Source: Cydia pomonella (taxonomy: Eukaryota; Arthropoda; Insecta; Lepidoptera; Tortricidae). Taken from it: 64,000 nt of DNA. Made by a program: the position numbers and the translations under genes. The DNA lies in assembly GCF_033807575.1 (NCBI RefSeq), contig NC_084714.1, forward strand, positions 776,501 to 840,500, given 5' to 3'. The notes under the pieces are model-generated. The model was not told the DNA's origin and did not search any database. It saw only the letters and a list, made by a program, of their open reading frames with translations. This document shows positions 31,775 through 42,424 of this stretch, piece after piece (within the stretch, counting starts at the first letter, position 1; every line of letters begins with the position of its first letter).

Positions 31775-32695
31775 TATTACGTTAAAATTAAAAAAAAACC
31801 CACACATTACGCCAAAAGTCCAATATATCCTAAAAATACCTTACTTCATTTTGGAAAAAAGCTGATACACGAGCAAACATTGGCGTCAAACATATAACTC
31901 CCCTGTTTTTTGTGTCGCAGGTCAAAAAAAGTTCTAATCAATTTATGTCTAATTAGCGCACGCGAGATACACTGCGAGTCGCGTCAAGTATGTATCGTGT
32001 AACTAATAAATCAAGAATAGATTTTTAAACTTCGAATATATCTCTAGTACCCTTATTTATATTCTGCAAATGATTTGTATGAATATCTGCTATTTTCGAC
32101 AGCATTATTATGATACATTGAATATATAGGAAGTATATTTTTCTAAAAGTAGAATAGACTTTATAAAAGAAGTAGACAGCTACATTCTATAAATTCCTAG
32201 TAATATATTCGTCTCATCGATTTATCAATACATTTCACGATGAACATACTGTAAAAATTAAAGATAAGTATAAATACATATCGTGTCATTAACTAAGACG
32301 CATGTCTTGACTCGTAGTTTCATGTAATTAGGGGTTAGGTTTAACAAATATGCGCGTCATCGTGGATGGCACGAACTATATAATACAGAGAACAAACTCA
32401 AATGATTAAATATAAATTATATAAATTTTGTTTGGATAAGTGTTATTATAGAATTGATGAATATTTAACTTAACTTGTTTAAACTAATAAATAATAATGA
32501 ATAATGATTATAATATTTTGTAAATCTTAGATATAAATTAATTAATGTTAAGTATATGATTATAATGCATGGTTATATTGTTCAAAATTTTTATATGCTA
32601 TACTTAGTTATAGTACCTAGTTAATAAGGAAAGTTTGCATGCTTCATTAAGTAAAATGTACGCACTTAAAATTACTTACAGACCAACTATGTTTA
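31775..32695. other. AT-rich, no gene recognised
   Basis: Long AT-rich tract with no frame or repeat that I can name. Confidence 0.4.
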
Positions 32696-32704
32696 CTACT
32701 ACAT

Positions 32705-32995
32705 TTTGCAAATAAATATATCTTTATCTTTATGATGATGATGTGATCCTGTTATCCCTCAGGGACATAGGGCTCGCAGAAGAATTTTCCATTTGGCGCG
32801 ATCCTGGGCGGCTACTTCCAGCTCTTCCCAGCCGAGTCCAGTTGAGCCAGCCTCTTTCTCAACTGATCGCCTCCATGTGGTACGAGGCCGCCCTGACCGT
32901 CTACTGCCAGTCGATTGCCAGCGGAGACACTGTTTGGACAAGTGGTTGTCCGGTCTACGCAGCGTGTGTCCGATCCATCGCCATAAGCTCAAATA
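32705..32995 (-). pseudogene. LINE reverse transcriptase C-terminus (WIGHTLRRP type)
   Basis: The minus strand encodes a WRWIGHTLRRPDNHLSKQ segment, a SGRPRTTWRRSVEKE segment and RAKWKILLRALCP, then a TGA. W.GH.LR......A..W...G.RR.GRPR.TWRR is the usual C-terminal tail of non-LTR endonuclease/reverse-transcriptase proteins. After the stop comes a (CAT)n run and AAAGATAAAGATATATTTAT, a typical microsatellite 3' end. The copy is 5' truncated just after 32995, so only about 77 codons remain. Confidence 0.85.
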
Positions 32996-32999
32996 AGCT

Positions 33000-33815
33000 C
33001 AAAAATATTTATTTAAAGCATTATGTATAAATTATAATACTTAAAACTTAACAACAATATCGGGGAGTTAATTTCATGAAGGAGAAACTAAATTAATTAT
33101 TAAAGCGCCCATTAACTGATCCTAACCAAATTTATTTGGGATCATCCTTAAGTTAGGTTAGCATATCCTACCTCGTGTTTGGAAAGGACTCCATTTTCCT
33201 TTCATGAATTCTATTAATGGCAAAATTTGATTAATCCTTTCTAACATCATCAATTTACTTAATTTCAAGGCGTGAAATCCCTACTATTCCTGGTAATAAT
33301 CTTATTTTATACCTTTGAACGAGAAATTCTTGTATAAATTATACATATTTATATAATTTGGGGATCTCAAAAATGGCTATAATGATTTCGATGAAATTTG
33401 CTATATGGGGGGTTTCGGGAGCAAAACTTCAATCCAGCTAGGTATTATCTCTGGGAAATTGTGCAGTTTTGAGTTTTTATATGTTTTCCGACCAAAGCTC
33501 GATCTTCCAGATTTCTAGATTCACGCTTAAACTGCTATGCCGATTTACATGGGATGGGATTAGAATTTAGTGGGGAGATAGTTTTAGACCCGCGGTAGGA
33601 TATTTTTCGTCATTAGTCATCGTCATTAAACGTAAACAAATGCGTTGTATGATGATTTTCCAAAGTAAAACTATTTTCTATGCTTCCACGGGTTTCATAC
33701 TATCTCTATATCAAATTTCATCTAAATCTGACTAGCAATTTGAGCATGAAGAGGTAACAAATATAGACTATCACATTTCACTTACATATTTATAATATTA
33801 GGGCTTTGTGACATA
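33000..33815. other. Repeat-like, non-coding
   Basis: The 33360-33800 part (TCGATGAAATTTGCTATATGG, TTATCTCTGGGAAATTG) resembles a non-coding dispersed repeat I have seen in Lepidoptera, but no second copy is in the window. Confidence 0.35.
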
Positions 33816-33821
33816 AGATTT

Positions 33822-34045
33822 AAAAAAACCGGACTAGTGCGAGTCGGACTCGCCCACCGAGGGTTCCGTACTTTTTAGTATTTGTTGTTATAGCGGCAAC
33901 AGAAATACATCATCTGTGAAAATTTCAACTGTCTATCATGGTTCATGAGATACAGCCTGGTGACAGACGGACAGACGGACGGACAGCGGAGTCTTAGTAA
34001 TAGGGTCCCGTTTCACCCTTTATGTACGGAATCCTAAAAACAGTA
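33822..34045 (+). repeat. AGGGTTCC-type dispersed repeat, short family
   Basis: AACCGGACTAGTGCGAGTCG, GAGGGTTCCGTACTTTTTAG, GACAGACGGACAGACGGACG and GGGTCCCGTTT. Its ACCGG start echoes the GGCCGGTTTTT end of the repeat at 56757-57342, and it has the same (GACG)n-type tract. Confidence 0.65.
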
Positions 34046-34216
34046 GACGCTCGGAAATGGTCGCCCTATCGGATTGTTTGAACTGCGAATTTATTCGATT
34101 TATGCGGGAAATAAAAGTTTTATATAGAAAATAAATTCCACATATCAAATGCAACCGCTCTGTAAACCGGTGTTTGGCTATGTAAACTACCGGATTATAC
34201 AGCGGGTCACCAGGGG

Positions 34217-34350
34217 GCCTAGCCGAGATTCCAATCGCTTACGCTTCGACAACGAAACGCTTTCTGTCTCTCTATCACTCTTTCATATTAGTACGATAGA
34301 GAGACAGCATTTTGCTGTCATAGCGCAAACGATTGTCATTTTGGCTAGGC
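34217..34350. mobile_element. MITE F, single unit
   Basis: GCCTAGCCGAGATTCCAATCG is mirrored by CGATTGTCATTTTGGCTAGGC. The core TCTCTATCACTCTTTCATAT then TAGTACGATAGAGAGACAG is itself half-symmetric. It is the likely single-unit relative of the 107-bp array at 14560. Confidence 0.8.
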
Positions 34351-34469
34351 ACTCTGAGTCACTAATAGTATTACTGCAATGTTCTGCCGCCAGAGAGCAG
34401 CACTATTAGATGTTCTAAACCACAGAGTAACTACACACTTGCCTTAAACAGTTTTTTGAGAAGTTTTCA

Positions 34470-34942
34470 CTATAGTATACTCTCCCGGCCGGTTTCGACC
34501 ACGGCGACTGTTTCAGCTCCGTCGAATACGTTCGTGTGCTCGCAAGTGGCTCGCGTAGCCGATGTTATTTGCGAAGACACCGTGCACACGACGGGCAAGA
34601 GAGCACACCATTTACGTAATTGTACGTAATAGCCGCTGGTGGGCGGGCTTTCAGCTCATCCCGTCTGACATCGAGTTCCACAAGTCGACGGGATTCAAAA
34701 TCATTTGTTTGCTTAACTACGAAAGATCTCCACACAGGGCGGTCGGCCGCCTGCTTCTCCCACAGAAACGGGTCAAATGTTGCAGCTCTTCATGTGGCGC
34801 TTAAGCACATCTTTATACCTGAGAAGTTGCCCGCCGTGCTTTCGCTTGCCCTCCTCTAGGTCCGAGTAAAAGATACGCTTAGCCACCCGTCCCTCAGCCA
34901 TCCTTGAAACGTGGCGTGGCACGTGGTTTTCACTACGACATT
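34470..34942 (-). pseudogene. LINE Q C-terminal remnant, copy 1
   Basis: The minus strand reads HVPRHVSRMAEGRVAKRIFY, SDLEEGKRKHGGQLLRYKDV and LKRHMKSCN, then a break, then DPFLWEKQA and RRLVELDVRRDELKARPPA. It matches the better copy at 37272-37698 in order and spacing (RM....P...FY.EL..GKR..GGQ..R.KD.LK). It is 5' truncated near 34942. The 3' side keeps the GTCGCCGTGGTCGAAACCGG tail block before ACTATAGTG. Partial overlapping frames on the plus strand are shadows. Confidence 0.75.
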
Positions 34943-34972
34943 GATGCATCCAGGCGGTTTGTTTACAGAGAG

Positions 34973-35088
34973 GCCTACCGCGAAACGCGAAAACCTAAAT
35001 TTCGTTATCTGACTCTTTATTGCTCGAATATGCAAGATTGATAGAGAGACCAATAACTAAACATCGATTTTCGTGTTTCGCGGTAGGC
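34973..35088. mobile_element. MITE M (GCCTACCGCGAAAC ends)
   Basis: GCCTACCGCGAAACGCGAAAA is mirrored by TTTTCGTGTTTCGCGGTAGGC in a 116-bp element. The interior is AT-rich. It probably interrupts the LINE Q remnant or lies just upstream of it. Confidence 0.8.
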
Positions 35089-35236
35089 GCTCAGTATGTG
35101 CTATTCCCCTATTGCCGGATTACTGGTCGTGCCGGATAGGTGAGCGCCGGAATACCGAACGTCTACTGTAAATACATTCCAAACTGTATAAGTTTATAGT
35201 AATTTTAATAACAGGACTGCGTAAGACACAGACATA

Positions 35237-35370
35237 GTAAATATATTAAACCGTTTTTTAAGATGACGTTTGCTTGACATATTTAGCTCCATAACGAGGA
35301 GCATCTTCAACGGGAGCGCGCGTGTGTGGACCGACGCAGACTCTGCCCCAACCCGGTTTAATATATTTAA
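35237..35370. mobile_element. MITE N (AAATATATTAAACCG ends)
   Basis: GTAAATATATTAAACCG at the left, CGGTTTAATATATTTAA at the right, and a GC-rich middle with GGGAGCGCGCGTGTGTGGAC. Seen once. Confidence 0.6.
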
Positions 35371-35462
35371 CCCTTTACTGCATACACAGCCATATATGGC
35401 AGTTATAATATTCGACTCAATTGACAGCTATTAAGGTTTAAATTTAAACAAATATGTGTATG

Positions 35463-35551
35463 TATTTATTTAACCTTTATCGCAAAAAAGAAAACCATAC
35501 AGTACAAAAGGCGGACTTAATGCCATGAGGCATTCTCTACCCGTCAACCGT
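35463..35551 (-). repeat. LINE 3' tail (GCATTAAGTCCGCC type), copy 2
   Basis: The minus strand has GAATGCCTCATGGCATTAAG, TCCGCCTTTTGTACTG and GCGATAAAGGTTAAATAAAT, closely matching 3191-3285. Confidence 0.7.
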
Positions 35552-35573
35552 TATGCCAAGCAGAGAAGTGTTC

Positions 35574-35865
35574 GGCGCAATTCGAAGAATGAGATACGAT
35601 AACGATAAGTTCTGGTTTAGATCATCCTGCCCTCATCACATAACGTGGGATGAGGGCAGGAGGAAGAAGAAGTTCTGGTTTAGATACGTTCTCATTTTGA
35701 TATCGTTTGCATTTCGTATAATTGACAGAAGCAGCTCGATTCGGGCAACCAATGTCACTTTGACGTTAGAAATATCGTAGATAGATGTTATCACAGCGGA
35801 ATCGAAATAAACATAAATTTTGACATGTCGTTTAGTTATCGATCTTTTAAAGATCTTTCCAATAT
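35574..35865 (+). mobile_element. MITE A, copy with internal insertion
   Basis: The left end is decayed (GGCGCAATTCGAAGAATGAG) and the interior matches copies at 56269 and 62768. At 35608-35679 the motif AGTTCTGGTTTAGA is duplicated, and between the duplicates lies a hairpin, CCTGCCCTCATC/GATGAGGGCAGG, plus GAAGAAGAAG. The right terminal repeat is missing. Confidence 0.8.
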
Positions 35866-35884
35866 TTTTCATCATATATTTAAG

Positions 35885-36095
35885 AGTTAGACTCTTGTCG
35901 GTGGAGCGATTTCCATGTGTCGGTCCTCTGCCTTCTCCTTGACAGCCTGATACTACACGACGTTGAGTTTTTCCTTCATTTGATCTATGTAGGTTCTCCT
36001 TTGTCTCCCCCTCCGTCTCCTTGCCTCAACTCTCCCTTCAATTATGTTCTTGATATATTCGTCGTGCACGTAGTAAGGGTAGTTTATCCTAATGA
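35885..36095 (-). pseudogene. LINE endonuclease/RT C-terminal fragment (EGRVEARRRRGRQR type)
   Basis: The minus strand reads HDEYIKNIIEGRVEARRRRG, then RQRRTYIDQMKEKL, a stop, then YQAVKEKAEDRHMEIAPPTR. The pattern ..I..G...G.R.RGR.R..Y..Q...... YQ..K..A.DR..W is a familiar non-LTR C-terminal tail. One in-frame TAG shows decay; both ends are truncated. Confidence 0.65.
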
Positions 36096-36099
36096 TTAA

Positions 36100-36838
36100 T
36101 GAAAATCCATTAACCTCGTACGGAAACCCGCCGTCGGGGCGTGGAGTGTGTCGTGATTTGTACTTATTGGGTTAAAAAAACTTTGGGTATCAGAGGGCTT
36201 ATCGCGAACCACGTTCGACGTGTTGCTTTCCTGTCACACTTACGTAAGAATTTACTAGTGCGACAGAAGCCGTACGCGATCGCGTTGTATTCATATTTTA
36301 AAATCTAATTACCCCTCTTGATTATATTAGACCGCTGCGGCATCATGTAACAAGCCAACGACATAAAACTATCGGTTTATCGGTACAGTAAACGTACAAT
36401 AAATTAAACCAGACATAGAATTTATCCGTGTAATCATTCATTAAGAAGTTTTTCAAGTTAATTAATTTTTGAAAATTTACTGACCAATGTTCCTACTGGA
36501 AACATTACGAGACTTTATTGTACTGCTTTACAATTATTTTGTATGGGTAATATTTTCATCGTATTTATAACCAAAATGTATCTCAATATACTTCTTAGGT
36601 CCTATGAACCACCGTTTAAAGATTCTGTAACTTTAGACACTGTTCAAATACTTATATTATATTGTTCCAGGTAAGCCTGCTGCTTCCACCTGTCTTCAGT
36701 TGAAGAAAAATAATTGTATGTGAGAGTTTTCAAAGAAAATTCAATGCTTTCACGTCTCAATCAAATCTTTAAAGACATTGTAAATTTTGGCATCAGGTAT
36801 TGTGATTACAAAACTAGAAAATATTGTATAGTGAACTG
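36100..36838. other. No gene recognised
   Basis: It holds a small stem (CTGTCACACT..AGTGCGACAG, 36231-36266) in a GTTCGACGTGTTGC context that I recognise as a common lepidopteran dispersed motif. Confidence 0.4.
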
Positions 36839-36840
36839 AG

Positions 36841-37025
36841 CCCCTAGTGTAAATTTATTCGATTTCGTAACGTGACGTACGCATTTGCGTTTAGTCTCAT
36901 TTTGTATGGGATTTAGAAACAGCGCGCCAAGCGGAACGCTTTAGGAACTCAAAATCCCATACAAAATGAGACTTAACGCAAACGCGTACGTCACGTTACG
37001 TCATCGAATGAATTTACACTAGGGG
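36841..37025. mobile_element. MITE L, copy 2
   Basis: CCCCTAGTGTAAATTTATTC through GAATTTACACTAGGGG with the shared AACAGCGCGCCAAGCGGAAC centre. The symmetry is nearly complete. Confidence 0.9.
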
Positions 37026-37187
37026 TACTGGTTATTCATGATATGAACTTCACTTCTGTAGTTGCCGATATACGATTGATAAACTTTTATAATAGAGAAA
37101 ATCGTATCAAAGATGCCTCTTTTTAAACAAACATTTTTATTGTACAAGCAAATGGAAACCTATTGAGCTTCTAAATTTTCCATGTAG

Positions 37188-37189
<2 letters not shown>

Positions 37190-37227
<38 letters not shown>
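37190..37227. repeat. (TA)n tail of LINE Q
   Basis: About 18 TA dinucleotides sit directly at the 3' side of the minus-strand LINE Q remnant, so this is probably its tail microsatellite and not an independent repeat. Confidence 0.75.
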
Positions 37228-37230
<3 letters not shown>

Positions 37231-37698
37231 CTCCTCGCCGTATCCGACGACGGCGACTCCTTCAACTGCTTTTATTCGGAAACATGGAAAGCTCTAATAT
37301 GGCTTGCAAAGCCAAATTTGGTTTTGAAAATGCGATCGCAGGGTGCGCAATGAAGCTGACCAGCTGGGTTGTAGGTATAGGTATACGAGGGCCTCGGTCG
37401 CGTCTTACGGAGATGGCGCTTGGCATCCAGGTCTTCCAAGCGCCGCTGCTCGTATTGCTCTACCTTTTTATGCACAGTTTCGCGCCATTCCGTTCTACGC
37501 ATCGCCAGTTTCTCCCAGGAATCACTCGGTATACCGCAAGTGGTCAGGTGACGCTTGAGGACGTCTTTATGGCGCAAGTACTGACCCCCCTGTTTCCTCT
37601 TTCCGCTGGAGAGTTCTGAATAGAATACTGCTTTGGGTAATCTGTTATTACCCATACGCACAACGTGGCCACCCCACCTCAGCTGGTGCTTGATGTAG
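37228..37698 (-). pseudogene. LINE Q C-terminal remnant, copy 2, with C2H2-like finger
   Basis: The open frame starts within KHQLRWGGHVVRMGNNRLPK near 37698 and runs uninterrupted to a stop at 37272. It continues with KAVFYSELSSGKRKQGGQYL, RHKDVLKRHLTTCGIPSDSW, a basic region (LRKTRPRPSYTY) and a last segment QLHCAPCDRIFKTKFGFASH IRAFH. That segment has the C-x2-C-x12-H-x4-H spacing of a C2H2 finger. A GEL..GKR..GGQ tail plus a terminal finger belongs to the C-terminus of certain non-LTR reverse transcriptases, where it may bind nucleic acid. The 3' UTR ends GTCGCCGTCGTCGGATACGG and a (TA)n tail. It is 5' truncated at about 37700. Confidence 0.85.
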
Positions 37699-37877
37699 AT
37701 TAGATTAGTCTAAACACACACTTCAATACTGTAGTTGTAATTTTCGATTAATCCTTGTTTTTTTTTCACTTTAAACGGTATAACCAGTTTTGCCGCATAC
37801 TACCTTATAGAATAAGCTAGCGCGGCGCGCGAATTATCGGGATGAGCGCGGGTTTGGAAAGCAAGCTAGCAAGCAAG

Positions 37878-38157
37878 TTTTAGATTTTATGTTTTGAAAT
37901 TGTGATTTTAATTGCAGACCCATAAGTCAAAACAATAAAGACATAGAACCGTTTAATTGTGATTTTAAGACCAACCTTTGCAATTATTTTCTATCGAGCC
38001 GATTTCGTTCAATCATGTATCGAGTACAACCACGGTCTTTGAAATATAATCAATATGAACATATATTTTTCTTACTTGAGTAAAACAAATAGTCTTTCTT
38101 AAAAAACTGTTTAAGTAACATCAATTTCAAGGACATTGGGTGTTGACAGCCTCTTAA
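37878..38157. mobile_element. Element K, left-truncated copy
   Basis: Same order as 31020-31300 (TTGAAATTGTGATTTTAATT, ATAGAACCGTTTAATTGTGA, TCTATCGAGCCGATTTCGTT) and the right end GGTGTTGACAGCCTC then TTAA. The first 150 bp are absent. Confidence 0.8.
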
Positions 38158-38479
38158 ATGTCCCGTGATTGGTGCCGTTAGTCGGATAAAAATAACATTT
38201 TAATTTGTTCCTTAAACAAGCGTTACACAGCATCTCTACGTCGTGCCCCGTCGTGGTCGGTTTAGAAATTAAATAAAAGCGGAAACAATAGCGCTGAGTG
38301 ATGACTTCATCCCGCTAATCTTTAGGATAAGCCGGCCTTTCTTGTCTACAGTGGAAAAAAGTCGTGTATGCGAGAATTCTTAATGGAAATCCGCTGTTTT
38401 ATAAGAATGTTTTTAATTATAATTATTTACAATACAATCTAAAACTAATTAAAAACGTATATACCTATAATAAATACCC

Positions 38480-38718
38480 CTATTATAGAATGGAACAGGC
38501 ACCAGTAATGGAATGGTATAGACAAATCCTGTAAAACAAGTATTTACTATCAGTTTTTAATCGCTGGCAACAGTTTACCATAAAAATAAGATCCAAAGAG
38601 CTGCTTAAGTTTAATTTTTCATTGATATTTGTTACTTTAAAAAAGTGGCTGTGACATAATCGGACAGACAGACGGACATGACGAATCTATAAGGGTTCCG
38701 TTTTTTGCCATTTGGCTA
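38480..38718 (+). repeat. Dispersed repeat D, longer copy
   Basis: It contains the 21195-21360 block, then GTGGCTGTGACATAATCGGA, ACAGACAGACGGACATGACG and AAGGGTTCCGTTTTTTGCCA. The last block is the right end of an AGGGTTCC-type element. Confidence 0.7.
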
Positions 38719-38719
38719 C

Positions 38720-40195
38720 GGAACAAAATGTGGTGGTTCTATATGTAGAACAATGAAGACGTTAAAAGATATACTTTTGAACGTACATTTTATGGATTTA
38801 TCAATATTTGGAAAAGTTATCCAGAATATCAGATACTTTTGGAGCGTTATTTCATCCGCTACTATTGATGCTGACCCTACAGTCGAGTTCATAAATATAT
38901 ATGTTTCTTCACTTTTTAATCCTTTACTACAAGGATACAAGTTTATGAATTTGAACCTAGGTACCGACAGTTCCGATATCCACTCTCAGGCCCATTTCTC
39001 ATTCTTCCTCTTGCTATATTTCAACGGTCGACGCGCTCGCGCCACTCGAAATACATTGGAATAGCACTAGGACCTTAATTATACGATCAGCTCTTAATCA
39101 TTCTTTTGTTTATCGTTCGTAATTAGAAACCTTCACGAGCGATTGTTCATCTCTTTTTGGTTCTTGAAATCTAAATTTATAATCTAAGCCGGTGTAGGTA
39201 CAATAAGTAGCGAGTTTTGCTGAAGATGCTGTATTTTCGACCGACGTCAATAAATGACAATAAATATAATAAATGGGTTAATCAACTTTTTTTGTTTTGT
39301 TATCCTGTCCCGTTGTCCAAGGGACAACAGTGGCACAGTTTGTTTGAAGACACGTTGTATGCCGTTCTATTAACATGCTTAGTAGGGGGCCCATTATGGA
39401 CATTGGTTATAACGACCACAAAAACGCAAGTTTGATACATTTAAGTACCATAAAATCAGTATTTCAATGAAATTTTGTCCCCTGGACAACTAATTGTAAC
39501 CATGGCAACGAGTGACGCTAAAAAGTTGATTCTCCCAAATGCCAATTTTTAAAACCTGACAAGAATATAATATTTTAATACGAAATTTATTTTATTCGGT
39601 AAATAAACTGCATACTTAGTAAAACATACCAAGACATTTCTTTTGACGAAATACAGCCATTATAATCAACCGTCATTAATATTTCTACACTTATAGTTCT
39701 ACTGCAACACTATCGCAACCTCATATGCACTTGCATAACACCGAAACTCACTACCCCAACTTATTACTATCAAAAACTTTGCGGCTTACATCCTAACCTA
39801 ACGCAAAACACAATATATCACTAACTACTTGCATGGAGTTACCACGTTATTACATCAACGATCTCATCATTCTATGTTGAAAAAGGCATATGTCACACGA
39901 ACTCTTATGAAGATACGACATTGCTTTCAACTGCTTATGATGTCTAAATGTCAAGAAAGTAACATATCATTGTAAACTTTAAAGGAGATACGACGTTACG
40001 GTTTTCAAGTCATACCAAGCTTAAATTAAAAATGTAGTAAGTCGCATAGAAATTCGTGCATCATATGACTTTTTGTACATCATTATAGTTGGTTTCAAAG
40101 ACACGGGATCATTAGTGAAGTTTCGCTGTGATTGGTGCAGCGAGGAGAGGTAATTACAAATGATAAGTCTGGTGAGGCCTTTTGATGGAACGTTT
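38720..40195. other. No gene established
   Basis: A 119-codon plus frame (38705-39064) begins in repeat D and has no domain. A short GTTGTCC/GGACAAC stem lies at about 39312, with a related TGTCCCCTGGACAAC at 39477. Confidence 0.35.
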
Positions 40196-40204
40196 TGGTA
40201 GTTA

Positions 40205-40382
40205 CTAATATATCTGAATAAGTCGTTATCTGATATATCTGAGCGGCTGAGGTACTCAAAATATCTGACCACGCACTCTAACGCTTTGACGTATGTGACA
40301 TGTGTCTAACACTTCTGTATAGAAGTGTTTAGATATTTGTGAACGCCTTAGCGGCTGCGATATATCTGGTAGCGACTGTACA
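40205..40382. mobile_element. MITE O (ATATATCTG..GCGACTGTA)
   Basis: TATATCTGAGCGGCTGAGGTA..CAAAATATCTGA is mirrored by TTAGATATTTGTGAACGCCTTAGCGGCTGCGATATAT. It closes with TAGCGACTGTAC, a terminus I know from a common lepidopteran MITE. A half copy lies at 62365-62475. Confidence 0.7.
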
Positions 40383-40469
40383 TACACGTAATTTCGTGAC
40401 ACAATACATGTTGAATTTTATAACATAATAATCTTATTAGCATAAACAAATGGAAATGAATATCACTTC

Positions 40470-40920
40470 ACTTTATAAAACAAAGAGAAGACTTTTTGCA
40501 ATAACTCAATAACGGCTGAACCGATCATATTCGCTGTAGTTTTCATTTAAAGTATTTATTAACCTTTCGTTTTATGTTTTTTTTAGACCCATGGTTCCAA
40601 AGTTAGAGAGGGGCGGGGGGGGGCACATTTTTTTTCTAAGTGTTTTCTAAAAAAAATCTTCACTTGTCGAAAAATTGTTGTTGAAGACCATTATAAATTT
40701 TATAATATATATTGAACAATCCCCACACCATTGGGTTAACGCTAAAAAAGTTAAAAAAAAATAAAACATTTTGTACGGGAGGTACCCTACATTTATTTGT
40801 ACTGTTTATTTTTCTGTGTCGCCATGCATGATTTATGTATCCATGCCATATTACAACTTTCTAGCCGCGGACGGAGAGACAGACGGACATGGCGAAACTA
40901 TAAGGGTTCCTACGTTTAGA
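40470..40920 (-). repeat. Repeat P, copy in reverse orientation
   Basis: TTTTTGCAATAACTCAATAA, GCTGTAGTTTTCATTTAAAG, an A/G-run (GAGAGGGGCGGGGGGGGG), GGGAGGTACCCTA and GACGGACATGGCGAAACTAT then AAGGGTTCCTA, in the same order as 63105-63745. Confidence 0.75.
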
Positions 40921-40959
40921 CGACGTCTAGACTTATATGGGCATTATTTTTAAATAGAT

Positions 40960-41900
40960 TCAGATTCAAATTTTTTTTTGGTAAAAAAAATACATATTTT
41001 TACACGTCAAATAAAAATACCATATTCTTAAAAAGATAGACTTAAATGTGCGGTATAGCTATAATTAAATTACAATTTCAAAATGTCAGTTATTTAGTAC
41101 ATGTCAGGTAAATAATCGTAGAATAATGTTATAAATTGATTTAGAATTAATAAGAAAATGTCAAAATATCGTCAATTAAATTCAATTACAAAAAAAAGGA
41201 TGCGTACAACATTTACCTACTACAAACTATCCCTTAGGTATTTCGAGTTCGTTTATGTCGTAACAGGCTAATTTAATAAGTAAAAGCCTTTAATTTATTT
41301 TTGAAAATTGTGTCACTGCCTACATTTCTAATATCAATTGGAATTTTATTATATATTTTGGGCCCGAAGACGCTGAGCGATGCTCGGGCTTTGGCCAACC
41401 GTCGACGCGGGGGCGCGAGTAGATTTCGGGCGCGACATCTATCGCTTCTAATACCGTACGCTGAGTAGTTGCGCTTATTAGCTCTGACGTATAGGCATGC
41501 AGTTAGTATGTATACTCGTACACTGGGCAGCGTCAAGATTTTGAAGTGTCTGAACAGATCCCTAGCCGGGTGGTCGGCCGTTTTTCTAGCAATGATTCGT
41601 AATGCTCGCTTCTGTAATTTTCGCTTCTTTAAATGGTCTACCTCGATCAGCAGATGTAGCCCATAGATCCATTCCTTGTATGAGAATAAAATGAAAATAT
41701 CCAAAATATGCTTTTTTGAGATTGTCGGTAGATAACGTAGGGGCAAACCTAGACAATGCAAAGCACGCCGAGGGCAGTTTATTGCATATTTGATCAATAT
41801 GAGGAGCCCAGGTCAGTCCTGAGTCTAATAGACTAAAAATGCAGTTAAAAAAGCCAAATAAGACCAGTAAAATAAGATTTTTATCGCCAATAAACCGCAA
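40960..41900 (-). pseudogene. Jockey-like LINE, RT C-terminal part, frameshifted
   Basis: The minus strand gives LLDSGLTWAPHIDQICNKLP and ALSRFAPTLSTDNLKKAYFG YFH in one frame (41900-about 41700). It then goes on in another frame with QKRALRIIARKTADHPARDL, FRHFKILTLPSVRVYI, SVFGPKIYNKIPIDIR and a C-terminal FKNKLKAF before TAA at 41273. DSGLTW..HI......K......L.R......L...Y.......I.YG...W....  ...Q..A.R.I........ ..F....ILTLPS is the thumb and C-terminal region of jockey-type polymerases. A one-base shift near 41690 breaks it. An AT-rich 3' UTR fills 40960-41272. No endonuclease or fingers/palm region is present, so it is a 5'-truncated insertion. Confidence 0.85.
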
Positions 41901-41904
41901 GACA

Positions 41905-42060
41905 TTAAGTCGGTACGTAAAGTACGTGGATGCGTACTAAAATGTAATTGTTACGTAAAAACGGGATACTCGTAAGAATTGGCCCGGCGAAACAAAGGGG
42001 TGGAGGTACAGTGGCCATTAAATATGCAGTAAGATAATTCTACAATGTTATTCTAAGACG
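41905..42060. other. Short spacer
   Basis: A purine-rich patch (GGCCCGGCGAAACAAAGGGG) and nothing identifiable. Confidence 0.3.
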
Positions 42061-42061
42061 C

Positions 42062-42240
42062 GCTCAATCCCTTGCTGTTTTCAAATCCCATCTTAAATAC
42101 TATTATCTGTCCCTTCCTTAGTGTTTCTGTCCACGTTACTGGTCAACATTGGTCTGGTTGGTGGTCTGGTCTGGTGGTTTTGGCAAGAATTATATAGTAT
42201 TGTATATATGTATATAATTATGTAAGTAGTATATAAAAAA
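42062..42240 (+). pseudogene. LINE ORF end (AVFKSHLKYYY)
   Basis: From 42062 the plus strand reads AQSLAVFKSHLKYYYLSLP and a TAG at 42119, a familiar non-LTR ORF2 ending (..S...FK..LK.YYL). A TA-rich 3' UTR follows. It directly precedes another LINE remnant. Confidence 0.55.
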
Positions 42241-42244
42241 TATC

Positions 42245-42420
42245 ATTGATGTCACGGGGCCGTAGGGCTGGCTCATTCCTCGCCTAACGGATCGGCATAG
42301 CGATCCAAAGGGGGAATGCAGCCAGCCTTATGGGAATCCTTCCGCAGGGATCTGACCTGGGTGACCTAGCTTAATATTAACTTATTGGACTAGGTCACCA
42401 TGTTATGTTTTTTTTTGTAG
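42245..42420 (+). pseudogene. IQRGN-type LINE 3' remnant, copy 2
   Basis: After a DVTG segment and a shift the plus strand reads RRAGSFLA, a TAA, then RIGIAIQRGNAASLMGILPQ and GSDLGDLA with a stop at about 42387. It parallels the minus-strand remnant at 2950-3127. The TAA replaces the Gln of the conserved QRI. It continues past the point where copy 1 stops (LGDLA). Confidence 0.75.
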
Positions 42421-42424
42421 GTTT

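Noticed and set aside
32743..33030. Plus-strand frames of 67-95 codons
   Set aside because: They are antisense shadows of the LINE C-terminus on the minus strand.
37284..37619. Plus-strand frame of 111 codons
   Set aside because: It is antisense to the LINE Q remnant, which has recognisable family motifs.
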